Part shown: positions 1 through 6,485 of the stretch, piece after piece
Layout of the letters: each line of letters starts with the position of its first letter
Position numbering within the stretch: position 1 is the first letter of the stretch
From: an uncultured Lysobacter sp.
Lineage (GTDB): Bacteria; Pseudomonadota; Gammaproteobacteria; Xanthomonadales; Xanthomonadaceae
Length of the DNA: 12,973 bases
Assembly (NCBI GenBank): GCA_946480055.1
Contig: CAMLID010000092.1
Coordinates: 1 to 12,973 of the forward strand
Direction of reading: 5' to 3'
Program-made: the position numbers and the translations under genes
Notes under the pieces: model-generated
What the model was told of the DNA's origin: nothing
Database searches by the model: none
The model's input: the letters and a program-made list of their open reading frames with translations, nothing else

Positions 1-130
1 GGCGGCACCCCCACGCCCGCGCGGGGCTCCCGCGGCCCCCCCCCCACGCGTGCGCCGGCGGGGGGCGCCCTCGCGCGGCTTGGGGGTCGGGGGGGGGGCC
101 CCCGCGACCGCGTCCCGGCCGTGGGTTCGC
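1..130. other. GC-extreme noncoding stretch with C10 and G10 tracts
   Basis: No credible gene is visible here. The stretch is almost entirely G and C and holds a run of ten C (36-45) and a run of ten G (89-98) followed at once by five C. The two tracts could pair as the arms of a long hairpin, and the G tracts (about 61-65, 82-86, 89-98) could also form a quadruplex. It lies downstream of rimI on the far side of a REP-like element. Runs like these are also where draft assemblies make errors, so the exact lengths should be treated with caution. Confidence 0.5.
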
Positions 131-158
131 AGTCGCGGCTCACGCCGCTCCTACCCCA
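131..158 (-). repeat. REP-like palindrome with GTAG head
   Basis: Read on the minus strand, a GTAG tetranucleotide (151-154) is followed by GA and then by a perfect short hairpin, GCGGC (144-148), loop GTGA, GCCGC (135-139), ending in GAC. This is the layout of the GTAG-headed REP elements known in Stenotrophomonas, Lysobacter and relatives, which are mobilised by RAYT (Y1 REP transposase) proteins. It sits in the intergenic space downstream of rimI, a usual REP location. Only one copy is visible in the window, so the repeat status is inferred from the shape and motif. Confidence 0.5.
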
Positions 159-224
159 AGGCCCAGGCTGAATTCGCTATGTCGGCAGCCTAAGTCGCGC
201 TGCGCGCCAGCCTGGGAGCCGGTA

Positions 225-713
225 TCAGCCTTCGTCCGGCAGCAGCTCGATCGCCATCACCAACGCATCCTCGCGGCCGTCGCGGGCCGGGTAGTAGCGC
301 GGACGGCGGCCGATCTCGTTGAAGCCTTCGGCGTGATAGAGCGCGATCGCGCCCGGATTGGACGGACGCACTTCCAGGAACACGCGCTCGGCGCCGCGGC
401 CGCGCGCGATCTGCATCAGCGCGTGCAGCAGGCGGCGGCCGTAGCCGTGGCCCTGCTGCTCGGGGGCGACGCAGACGTTGAGGACGTGGGCCTCGCCGGC
501 GGCCAGGCTCAGCAGGAAATAGCCGAGGATGCGCTCGTCGCGGTACAGCACCCAGGACGGGTAATCCGCGCGCAGGCAGTCGCGGAAGATGCCCAGGGTC
601 CAGGGGAATTCGTAGGCGCGGATCTCGATCGCGTGCACCGCGTCGAGATCGTCCTCGCGCATCGGCCGCAGGGCCGCGGCCGGCGATTCGCGTTCGACGG
701 CCTGCGCGCTCAC
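225..713 (-). CDS. rimI: RimI, ribosomal-protein-S18 alanine N-acetyltransferase (GNAT)
   Basis: GNAT enzyme expected to acetylate the N-terminal alanine of ribosomal protein S18 from acetyl-CoA in the cytoplasm. At 162 aa it is close to the usual RimI length. The acetyl-CoA loop reads QGHGYGRRLL at about residues 87-96. RimI hallmarks LEVRPSN (113-119) and LYHAEGF (125-131) follow, and the Glu114/Tyr126 pair keeps the 12-residue spacing of the E. coli catalytic pair Glu103/Tyr115. I chose the GTG at 713 because it overlaps the upstream stop as GTGA and has a GAGG ribosome site 9 nt before it. A GTG at 752 would add 13 residues, overlap the previous gene by 43 nt, and has no ribosome site. 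Last gene of the leftward pssA operon. No clear terminator is seen after it. Confidence 0.92.
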   Translation of the reverse strand: MSAQAVERESPAAALRPMREDDLDAVHAIEIRAYEFPWTLGIFRDCLRADYPSWVLYRDERILGYFLLSLAAGEAHVLNVCVAPEQQGHGYGRRLLHALMQIARGRGAERVFLEVRPSNPGAIALYHAEGFNEIGRRPRYYPARDGREDALVMAIELLPDEG

Positions 714-1108
714 GGGCGTGGACCTCGACGCAGGCTGCGCAGCAACGGCCACAGCGCGCGCTTGGCGGCCGGATAGCCGCGCAGGGCCGCGGCGTCGTAC
801 AGGGCCAGCACGGCTTCATCGGGCGCGTCGCCGGGGCGACGGCCGGCCGCACGCAGCACCGCGCGCAGCAGGGCGTCATCGCCGCCGCGCGCCGCAGGCG
901 TGGGCCGTGCGCGCTCGGGCGCACGCGTGTCCGTGGGCATGCGCTCGTGGGCGGCGCGCGGCTCGGGGGCGCGCTCATGCGCAGGCACGCGCACGGGCGC
1001 GACCTCGAGCGCCGTGGGCGCCGCCTCGGGCGCGGCGGAGGCCAGCGCCAGCGCCGGATGCCCCAGCGCCTGCAGCCACTCGCGCTGCTGCGCGCTCCAC
1101 AGGCTCAC
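710..1108 (-). CDS. Small Ala-rich protein, possible DNA polymerase III psi (HolD-like)
   Basis: A 132-aa protein with conserved-looking ends and a low-complexity Ala/Pro/Arg middle (about residues 25-75). The N-terminus (QQREWLQALG) resembles the E. coli HolD start (RRDWQLQQLG). The C-terminal part has an LLRAVLRAAG segment and then LRGYPAAKRALW, like the LRANPTARAALW tail of HolD. In E. coli holD also directly precedes rimI, so gene order supports the same idea. HolD (psi) links the clamp loader to chi and SSB. The alignment is from memory and weak in the middle, where the HolD core strands are not evident, so this is inference; a lineage-specific protein of unknown role is the alternative. 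It starts with GTG overlapping the pssA stop by 4 nt (GTGA), with GGGGA 7 nt upstream, and ends with a GTGA overlap into rimI, implying coupled translation. Confidence 0.75.
   Translation of the reverse strand: MSLWSAQQREWLQALGHPALALASAAPEAAPTALEVAPVRVPAHERAPEPRAAHERMPTDTRAPERARPTPAARGGDDALLRAVLRAAGRRPGDAPDEAVLALYDAAALRGYPAAKRALWPLLRSLRRGPRP
723..726 (-). promoter_or_regulatory. Ribosome binding site deciding the rimI start
   Basis: GAGG on the minus strand, 9 nt upstream of the GTG at 713 and inside the end of the preceding gene. The alternative GTG at 752 has only a GC-rich stretch without a purine ribosome site before it. Together with the GTGA overlap this favours the shorter RimI. Confidence 0.5.
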
Positions 1109-1896
1109 GTGCTGGTCCCCGCGCCGGTCCCCACATCGGTCGGCGGCAGTCGGCGCGCGCGCCGGTACAGGGCATAAACCGGCCCGGACAGGGCGTACGG
1201 GGCGAAGATCAGCAGCAGCACGCTGGGCGGATCGATCGCGATCGCGATCACCACCACCACCACGATCAGGATCGCCAGGAACGGCACCCGGTCGTGCTTG
1301 GGGCCGCCGCCCTTGAAGCTGAAATAGCGCAGCCGGCTGACCATCAGCAGGCCGGCGATCACGGTCACCGCGAGCGCGGCGTAGCGCAGCTCCTCACCGG
1401 TCCAGCCCAGTTCGTCGCAGGTCCAGACGAAGCTGGCGACCAGTCCGGCCGCGGCCGGGCTGGCCAGGCCGATGAACCAGCGCTTGTCGACCTGGCCGAC
1501 CTGGGAATTGAAGCGCGCCAGCCGCAGCGCGGCGCAGGCCGCGTACAGGAAGGCGGCGATCCAGCCGATCTTGCCCGGCATCGGGCCATCGTGCTTCATC
1601 GACTCCAGCGCCCAGTGGTACATCACCAGCGACGGCGCCAGGCCGAAGCTGATCAGGTCGGCCAGCGAGTCGTACTGGACCCCGAACTCGCTCTGGGTAT
1701 TGGTCAGGCGCGCGACCCGGCCGTCGATCCCGTCCAGGATCGCGGCGATGAAGATCGCGATGCAGGCGTCGCCGTAGCGGCCCTGGGTGGCGGAGATGAT
1801 GGCGTAGAAGCCGGCGAACAGGCCGCCGGTGGTGAACAGATTCGGCAGCAGATAGATGCCGCGTCCGCGCGGTCGGGGCGTAGGCGTAGGTTCCAT
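1105..1896 (-). CDS. pssA: CDP-diacylglycerol--serine O-phosphatidyltransferase
   Basis: Integral-membrane phosphatidylserine synthase that joins serine to CDP-diacylglycerol with release of CMP, the committed step to phosphatidylethanolamine. At 263 aa it fits the membrane-type (type II) family. The CDP-alcohol phosphatidyltransferase signature is complete: D55-x2-D58-G59-x2-A62-R63 then G72-x3-D76-x3-D80. Several hydrophobic helices follow, including about 141-160, 172-187, 204-222 and 226-244. The ATG at 1896 (protein MEPTPTPRPRGRG) is preferred; a 37-residue longer reading to 2007 would cross the divergent promoter region and touch the neighbouring gene, and its extension is Arg/Gly-rich without family character. 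No ribosome site lies before 1896, but a TACACT hexamer ends 6 nt upstream, suggesting a leaderless message. First gene of the pssA-HolD-like-rimI operon. Confidence 0.95.
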   Translation of the reverse strand: MEPTPTPRPRGRGIYLLPNLFTTGGLFAGFYAIISATQGRYGDACIAIFIAAILDGIDGRVARLTNTQSEFGVQYDSLADLISFGLAPSLVMYHWALESMKHDGPMPGKIGWIAAFLYAACAALRLARFNSQVGQVDKRWFIGLASPAAAGLVASFVWTCDELGWTGEELRYAALAVTVIAGLLMVSRLRYFSFKGGGPKHDRVPFLAILIVVVVVIAIAIDPPSVLLLIFAPYALSGPVYALYRRARRLPPTDVGTGAGTST

Positions 1897-1902
1897 AACC
1901 GA

Positions 1903-1930
1903 AGTGTAGCGCTTGCCTGCACGCCGTCGC
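1903..1930 (-). promoter_or_regulatory. Candidate pssA promoter (leaderless)
   Basis: On the minus strand a -10-like TACACT (1903-1908) lies 16 bp after GCGACG (1925-1930), which keeps only the GAC core of a -35 box. Transcription would begin at or within 1-2 nt of the pssA ATG at 1896. The -10 match is good and the -35 match is poor. Confidence 0.35.
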
Positions 1931-1941
1931 GGTGCTGCAAT
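1913..1941 (+). promoter_or_regulatory. Candidate promoter for the DUF4124 pair
   Basis: TTGCCT (1913-1918) and TGCAAT (1936-1941) are separated by 17 bp, each matching four of six sigma70 consensus bases. Start of transcription would fall near 1949, leaving a leader of roughly 57 nt before the ATG at 2006. It overlaps the candidate pssA promoter on the other strand, so the two directions could compete. Confidence 0.3.
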
Positions 1942-2005
1942 CGGCATTCCCCCTGGTTTTGCCCTACCCACCACCGTCCAGCACCGACCCTGCCCGGAGC
2001 CGACC

Positions 2006-2437
2006 ATGTCCTGCCTGTCCCGTATTTCCCCCCTCCGCCCGTCGCTCCGCGCGTGGCTAGGCGTCGCGCTGCTGGCGCTGGCCCTGCCCGCCGCCGCCGG
2101 CGAGGTCTACCAGTGGAAGGACGCCAACGGCGTCACCCACTACTCCGATTCGCCGCCGCCGAACCAGAGCAACGTCAAGGGCCGCCAGATCCAGAACAAG
2201 ACCGGCACGCCCTCGGTGACCCAGGCCAAGCCCGCCGAAAGCGCCGAATGCACCACCGCGCGCAACAACCTCAAGCAGCTCCAGGGCAGCGCCCCGATCG
2301 GGCTGGACACCGACAAGGACGGCAAGGCCGACGCCGCCTTCACTCCGGAACAGCGCGCCACCCAGGTCAAGCTCGCCGAGGCCTCGATCGGCGCCTACTG
2401 CAAGCCGGCCGCCGCAGCGGTCGCGACCCAGCCGTAA
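2006..2437 (+). CDS. DUF4124 domain-containing exported protein
   Basis: A 143-aa envelope protein of unknown function. A signal peptide (basic start, hydrophobic core about 17-28, likely cut after AAA at 29-31) is followed directly by the DUF4124 motif GEVYQWKDANGVTHYSDSPP (32-51). A second region carries DTDKDGKAD (101-109), which has the DxDxDGxxD spacing of an EF-hand-like calcium loop. Cys82 and Cys132 could form a disulfide in the periplasm. The ATG at 2006 is chosen because GGAG (1996-1999) lies 6 nt before it and because it gives a normal signal peptide; the longer reading from 1913 would bury it behind 31 extra residues. The stop is 7 nt before the next DUF4124 gene, so the two are probably cotranscribed. 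Confidence 0.9.
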   Translation: MSCLSRISPLRPSLRAWLGVALLALALPAAAGEVYQWKDANGVTHYSDSPPPNQSNVKGRQIQNKTGTPSVTQAKPAESAECTTARNNLKQLQGSAPIGLDTDKDGKADAAFTPEQRATQVKLAEASIGAYCKPAAAAVATQP

Positions 2438-2444
2438 GCGCGCC

Positions 2445-2708
2445 TTGAAACTGGGCTGGGCCATCGTCGCGGGCATCGTGCTCGGCGCTGGCCTGGCCTG
2501 GTGGGCCGCACGCGACACCCCAGCCGAGACCTCTCGCGCCCAGGCCCGCGCCGACGCCCGCACCGAGGCCGCCGACCCGCCGCTGTACCGCTGGCGCGAC
2601 GCCGCCGGCCAGCTCCAGATCACCGAACGCCCGCCCAAGGGCCGCCCCTACGAGCGCCTGCAGCGCCAGCCGCGGGACGGTATCGAGGTCCACGGCGACC
2701 GCGATTGA
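2445..2708 (+). CDS. Small membrane-anchored DUF4124 domain protein
   Basis: An 87-aa protein starting with TTG 7 nt after the previous stop. Residues 4-21 form a hydrophobic helix ([18 protein letters not shown]), either an uncut anchor or a signal peptide. After an acidic/Ala linker comes a DUF4124-like motif, [19 protein letters not shown] (46-64), matching the YQWKD..G..HYSDSPP pattern of its upstream neighbour. This looks like a tandem paralog reduced to the core motif. The function is unknown. The ribosome site is weak, so translational coupling to the upstream gene is likely. The TTG is the only reasonable start that keeps the membrane segment. Confidence 0.8.
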   Translation: MKLGWAIVAGIVLGAGLAWWAARDTPAETSRAQARADARTEAADPPLYRWRDAAGQLQITERPPKGRPYERLQRQPRDGIEVHGDRD

Positions 2709-2778
2709 ACCCTCGCATTCGCGCGCCGGTCGCGCGCACGGCAGAATGTCGGTCTCCCTCAGGTTCGAATGCCCGCCG

Positions 2779-4497
2779 ATGCGTCTGTCGCAGTTCCACC
2801 TCCATACCAGTAAGGAAACTCCCGCCGAAGCCGAAATCGTCAGCCACAAGCTGATGCTCAAGGCCGGCATGATCCGCAAGCTCGCCGCCGGCCTGTACAC
2901 CTGGTCGCCGCTGGGCCTGCGCGTGCTGCGCAAGGTCGAGCGCGCGGTGCGCGAAGAAATGGACGCCGCCGGCGCGATCGAAGTGCTGATGCCGACCGTG
3001 CAGCCGCGCGAGCTGTGGGAAGAGACCGGGCGCTGGGAGAAATTCGGCGGCCAGCTGCTCAAGCTCAAGGACCGCAAGGAAGCCGAGTACTGCTACGCCC
3101 CGACCGCCGAGGAGGTCATCACCGACTTCGCGCGCAACGAGCTGTCCAGCTACAAGCAGCTGCCGGTCAACTTCTATCAGGTCCAGACCAAGTTCCGCGA
3201 TGAGATCCGGCCGCGTTTCGGCGTGATGCGCGCGCGCGAGTTCCTGATGAAGGACGCCTACTCGTTCCACCTCAGCGACGAGGACCTGGGCCGCGAGTAC
3301 CGCAACATGTACGACGCCTACGGCCGCATCTTCACCCGCCTGGGCCTGCAGTTCCGCGCCGTGTTCGCCGACACCGGCGCGATCGGCGGCAGCGCGTCGC
3401 ACGAATTCCACGTCGTCGCCGATTCGGGCGAGGACGCGATCGCGTTCTCCGACGGTTCCGATTACGCGGCCAACGTCGAGCTGGCCGAAGCGCTGTCGCC
3501 GGGCGCGCGCGCCGCGGCCGGCGAAACCATGCGCAAGATCGACACCCCGACCCAGAAGACCTGCGAGGACGTGGCCGCGCTGATGGGCGTGGCGCTGGCA
3601 CGCACGGTCAAGTCGGTGGCCGTCCTCGGCGCCGACGCCGACGGCCAGCCCCAGTTCGCGCTGGCGCTGGTGCGCGGCGACCACGCCGTCAACGAAATCA
3701 AACTGCGCAAACTCGCCGGCCTGGGCGAATATCGCCTGGCGAGCGAGGCCGAGATACTCGAACACCTCGGCGCGAATCCCGGTTTCCTCGGCCCGGCGAA
3801 TCCCGCGAAGAAAATCCGCGTGATCGCCGACCGCAGCGTCGCGGCGATGGCCGACTTCGTGGTCGGCGCCAACGAAAACGGCTACCACCTGGCCGGCGTC
3901 AACTGGGGCCGCGACCTGGCCGAGCCCGACGAGGTCGCCGACATCCGCAACGCGGTCGAGGGCGACCCCTCGCCGGACGGCAAGGGCACGCTGCGGATCG
4001 GGCGCGGCATCGAGGTCGGCCATGTGTTCCAGCTGGGCCGCAAGTACGCCGAGGCGATGAAGCTCAGCGTGCTCGACGAGACCGGCAAGGCCGCGGTTCC
4101 GGCGATGGGCTGCTACGGCATCGGCGTGTCGCGCATCGTCGCCGCGGCGATCGAGCAGAACCACGACGAAGCCGGCATCTGCTGGCCCGAGGCGATGGCG
4201 CCGTGGGCGGCGGTGGTATGCGTGATCAATCCCAAGAACGACGCAGCCGTGGCCGACGCCGCCGCGGCGCTGTATCGCGACCTCAACGCGGCCGGCATCG
4301 AAACCGCGCTCGACGACCGCGGCCTGCGCCCGGGCGCGATGTTCGCGGACATGGAACTGATCGGCGTGCCGCACCGGATCGTGGTGTCCGAGCGCGGCAT
4401 GCTCGCAGGCACCTACGAGTACCGCCAGCGCCGCGCCGCCGAGGCCGAGAACCTCGACCGCGAGCGCCTGTTCGCGCGTCTGCTGCCGGCCGCCTGA
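2779..4497 (+). CDS. proS: Prolyl-tRNA synthetase, bacterial type with editing domain
   Basis: Class II synthetase that charges tRNA-Pro in the cytoplasm. At 572 aa it equals the E. coli enzyme in length and layout. The catalytic core includes [10 protein letters not shown] (about 107-116), motif 2 around [17 protein letters not shown] (139-155) and motif 3 GIGVSRI (447-453). The YbaK-like editing insertion (about 215-395), which removes mischarged alanine, keeps Lys278 (E. coli Lys279) and GDHAVNEIK. The anticodon-binding domain fills the last 95 residues. The ATG at 2779 gives [19 protein letters not shown], matching E. coli ProS (MRTSQYLLSTLKETPADAE); the ATG at 2746 would add 11 unrelated residues. 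No strong ribosome site is seen. A weak promoter, TTCGCG (2718-2723) with CAGAAT (2742-2747) 18 bp on, is possible. The gap to the upstream gene is 70 nt. Confidence 0.97.
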   Translation: MRLSQFHLHTSKETPAEAEIVSHKLMLKAGMIRKLAAGLYTWSPLGLRVLRKVERAVREEMDAAGAIEVLMPTVQPRELWEETGRWEKFGGQLLKLKDRKEAEYCYAPTAEEVITDFARNELSSYKQLPVNFYQVQTKFRDEIRPRFGVMRAREFLMKDAYSFHLSDEDLGREYRNMYDAYGRIFTRLGLQFRAVFADTGAIGGSASHEFHVVADSGEDAIAFSDGSDYAANVELAEALSPGARAAAGETMRKIDTPTQKTCEDVAALMGVALARTVKSVAVLGADADGQPQFALALVRGDHAVNEIKLRKLAGLGEYRLASEAEILEHLGANPGFLGPANPAKKIRVIADRSVAAMADFVVGANENGYHLAGVNWGRDLAEPDEVADIRNAVEGDPSPDGKGTLRIGRGIEVGHVFQLGRKYAEAMKLSVLDETGKAAVPAMGCYGIGVSRIVAAAIEQNHDEAGICWPEAMAPWAAVVCVINPKNDAAVADAAAALYRDLNAAGIETALDDRGLRPGAMFADMELIGVPHRIVVSERGMLAGTYEYRQRRAAEAENLDRERLFARLLPAA

Positions 4498-4519
4498 GCC
4501 GGATTATCGGGTCTTGAAA

Positions 4520-4539
4520 CTCCCGGGATACCCCGGGAG
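4520..4539 (+). terminator. Perfect hairpin after proS, possible weak terminator or operator
   Basis: Arms CTCCCGGG (4520-4527) and CCCGGGAG (4532-4539) form a perfect 8-bp stem with a 4-nt loop, 22 nt after the proS stop. Only ATTTA follows, not a true U tract, so intrinsic termination would be weak. The palindrome also lies in the leader region of the H-NS gene, where it could instead be a binding site for a dimeric regulator. Confidence 0.4.
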
Positions 4540-4593
4540 ATTTACGCGGACTGCCTGGCCGATTAACATGGCCGGGCGTGCCATGGACCGGCT

Positions 4594-4599
4594 CATAAT
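4594..4599 (+). promoter_or_regulatory. Candidate -10 box for the H-NS gene
   Basis: CATAAT matches five of six -10 consensus bases and would start transcription about 20 nt before the ATG at 4628, keeping the GGAG ribosome site. No -35 box is recognisable 16-19 bp upstream. An alternative pair, TGGACC (4584-4589) with GATATT (4607-4612) at 17 bp, would start too close to the ribosome site. Confidence 0.3.
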
Positions 4600-4627
4600 C
4601 CAACCCGATATTCAACCGGAGCCATCC

Positions 4628-5002
4628 ATGTCGATCGATCTGAACTCGCTGTCCGCGAAAGAACTCGAATCGCTGATCGTGCAGGCGAAAAAGCGCAAGA
4701 CCACGCTCAACAAGCGCAAGCCGATCGCGGTCGTGCGCAAGAAGCTGACCCAGCTCGCCAAGGCCGAGGGCTACGACATCGCCGAGCTGTTCGGCGGCGC
4801 CCCGGCGCCGCGCGCGGCCAAGTCGGGCGCAGCCAAGCCGGCTGCCGCGCGCAAGGCGCGCAAGCCCTTGGGCAAGGTCGCGCCGAAGTACCGCAACCCG
4901 GCCAATACCGGCGAAACCTGGACCGGTCGCGGCAAGCAGCCGCGCTGGCTGGCCGCCTACACCGGCAACGGCCGCAAGCTCGACGAGTTCCTGATCAAGT
5001 AA
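4628..5002 (+). CDS. H-NS family histone-like nucleoid protein
   Basis: Nucleoid-associated DNA-binding protein, 124 aa, of the type that silences AT-rich and horizontally acquired DNA. Residues 3-50 are charged and heptad-like (oligomerisation coiled coil). Residues 56-84 form an Ala/Lys/Pro-rich basic linker, and the C-terminal domain (85-124) holds KYRNPANTGETWTGRGKQPR followed by W107, containing the TWTGRG/QGR-type minor-groove loop of H-NS. It resembles XrvA-type H-NS proteins of Xanthomonas by style. The ATG at 4628 is chosen: GGAG (4618-4621) is 6 nt upstream and the protein then starts at the coiled coil; reading from 4514 would add 38 unrelated residues translated through the hairpin. 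It is a single-gene unit ending at a strong terminator. Flanking GATTATC motifs hint at autoregulation. Confidence 0.93.
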   Translation: MSIDLNSLSAKELESLIVQAKKRKTTLNKRKPIAVVRKKLTQLAKAEGYDIAELFGGAPAPRAAKSGAAKPAAARKARKPLGKVAPKYRNPANTGETWTGRGKQPRWLAAYTGNGRKLDEFLIK

Positions 5003-5031
5003 GTCCGGCGCGGCCATCCGCACCGCGGCAT

Positions 5032-5064
5032 CGAAAAACGCCGGCCTCGCGCCGGCGTTTTTCG
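5032..5064. terminator. Strong bidirectional Rho-independent terminator
   Basis: A perfect 14-bp stem runs from 5032-5045 to 5051-5064 around a 5-nt loop CTCGC. It is a GC-rich core (GCCGGC on both arms) flanked by A5 on one side and T5 on the other. This works as an intrinsic terminator for the rightward H-NS gene, 30 nt after its stop, and for the leftward ThrE gene, about 107 nt after its stop. Confidence 0.9.
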
Positions 5065-5085
5065 TTATCGGTCCCGCGATATCCG

Positions 5086-5112
5086 CCGCGATTATCGGGC
5101 AGGTAATCGCGG
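5086..5112. repeat. AT-containing inverted repeat between hns and thrE
   Basis: Arms CCGCGATTA (5086-5094) and TAATCGCGG (5104-5112) form a perfect 9-bp inverted repeat with a 9-nt spacer. It lies downstream of both convergent genes and past the terminator, so it is not needed for termination. It contains one of the GATTATC motifs that recur around the H-NS gene. Confidence 0.5.
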
Positions 5113-5170
5113 GAACCTGAGCCGTATATCGCGTCGATTATCCAACCCCTGCGCCGCGCCCATCCGACGG

Positions 5171-6442
5171 TTACAGATTGCGCCGCGCCGGCAGCAGCAG
5201 GTTGCCGAACAGCAGGCCGGCGATCAGCGCCAGCAGGATGTTGATCACCGCCAGCACCGCGTCCTGGCCGACCTCCATGTCCTGCTGTTGGATCAAGGTC
5301 AGCAGGCCGCGCAGGCTGACGCTGCCGGGCACCAGCATGATGATCCCCGGCACGCGCACGATCGCGCCGGGACGGTTGCCCCAGCGCGCGTAGGCGTTGC
5401 CGACCGCGGTCAGGGTCAGCGCGGCCAGGAAGATACCGGCCGGATTGCCCCAGGCCTCGCCGGCGAAGCGCGAGATCAGATAACCGGTCGCCGCCGCCGC
5501 CATCACCTTGGGGTAATCGCTGCGGTGGGCGCGGAACAGCACCGCGAACGCATACGACGCCACCGCCAGTCCGCACCACTCGACCCAGGCCGGCTGCGGC
5601 CGCGAGGCCCGGATCGCCGGCTCCAGCCCGACCAGCTCGGCCAGGTACAGGGCGATGATGGTGCCGACCGCGAGCTTGACCACCGTGGTCACCGCGCCGG
5701 CGAAGCGCGCCGTGCCCGAAACCAGATGCTGGCTGGTGAGTTCGTTGACCGCGTTGGTCAGCGCCATACCCGGCAGCAGCACAATCAGCGAGGCGATGAT
5801 CACCGTGTTCTGGTTCAGCGGCACCAGGAACGCGGCGACCAGCACCGCGACCATCGCCGCGACCATCGCTGCGACCGCCTCCAAGGCTTCCTTGAAGCGC
5901 GGCCGCGAGCCCGACCATTCGATCAGCAGACCGGTCAGCAGGCCGTTGACCCCGGCCGTGGCGATGTCCGGCCAGGGCAGCCGCAGCAAGCCGCCGACCG
6001 CGGCCGCGGCCAGACCGAACGCGATCACCTGCATCGCCCGCCAGCGCGCGCTGCGCGGCCGGTCCAGCGCCTGCAGCGCGGCATGGCCGGCGGCGAGGTC
6101 GAGCCGCCCGGCCATCACGTCCTCGGCGATGCGGTCGGTTTCGCTGAGTTTGTACAGGTCGTTCTCGCCCGGCGGCATCCGGATCACGCGCGTGGTGTCG
6201 CTTTCGCCGGGCGGACGGTTGGGGTCGCTGAAGGTCAGGATCAGGCCGGTCGGATTCGACCAGGGCTCGCACTCCAGCCGCAGGCGCTGCGCCACCGCCG
6301 ACACCGCGCCCTCCAGGCGTTGCGCGGTGGTGCCGTAGGCATGCAGGCGTTCGGCCAGTTCGACCACGAAGCCGATGCGTGCGGCGTAACTGGTCGCGCT
6401 CAAGGGGGCGGGGGGCGCGCTCGAGGAGGCTGGTGTCGACAT
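5171..6442 (-). CDS. Threonine/serine exporter family protein (fused ThrE)
   Basis: Inner-membrane protein of 423 aa, likely an amino-acid exporter of the ThrE family; substrate (threonine/serine) is inferred from family only. The N-terminal ThrE (DUF1212) part has the cytosolic segment LHAYGTTAQRLEGAV (33-47) and about five membrane helices to residue 270, with LLPGMALTNAVNEL (222-235). The C-terminal ThrE_2 (DUF3815) part spans about 290-415 with several helices and IIMLVPGS (367-374). E. coli encodes these halves as separate proteins, YjjP and YjjB; here they are one chain, as in Corynebacterium ThrE. The ATG at 6442 is not preceded by a clear ribosome site. It is transcribed away from the lipid-transport operon over a 101-nt shared upstream region. 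Confidence 0.9.
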   Translation of the reverse strand: MSTPASSSAPPAPLSATSYAARIGFVVELAERLHAYGTTAQRLEGAVSAVAQRLRLECEPWSNPTGLILTFSDPNRPPGESDTTRVIRMPPGENDLYKLSETDRIAEDVMAGRLDLAAGHAALQALDRPRSARWRAMQVIAFGLAAAAVGGLLRLPWPDIATAGVNGLLTGLLIEWSGSRPRFKEALEAVAAMVAAMVAVLVAAFLVPLNQNTVIIASLIVLLPGMALTNAVNELTSQHLVSGTARFAGAVTTVVKLAVGTIIALYLAELVGLEPAIRASRPQPAWVEWCGLAVASYAFAVLFRAHRSDYPKVMAAAATGYLISRFAGEAWGNPAGIFLAALTLTAVGNAYARWGNRPGAIVRVPGIIMLVPGSVSLRGLLTLIQQQDMEVGQDAVLAVINILLALIAGLLFGNLLLPARRNL

Positions 6443-6485
6443 GCGCGGAAGGATCGCATGCGGACCCCTGACTTGGGCAGAACGA

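Noticed and set aside
1252..1263. CACCACCAC run resembling a His-tag or microsatellite
   Set aside because: It is the antisense of a valine run (VVVVV) in a PssA membrane helix and has no separate meaning.
1105..2007. Longer PssA of 300 aa
   Set aside because: The first 37 residues are basic and unlike the family, and they would overlap the divergent promoter region and the first codon of the DUF4124 gene.
718..2448. 576-codon open frame on the plus strand
   Set aside because: Antisense to the pssA operon and out of frame with the DUF4124 gene; low-complexity Arg/Ala composition, no domain.
2620..4374. 584-codon open frame on the minus strand opposite proS
   Set aside because: It lies wholly antisense to a clear proS and its translation is a His/Ala/Val/Gly-rich string with no domain. 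It results from GC-rich third codon positions.
4995..6272. 425-codon minus-strand frame overlapping the ThrE gene
   Set aside because: Same strand but another frame of the ThrE-family gene; it would also read through the strong terminator and is Arg/Gly-rich.
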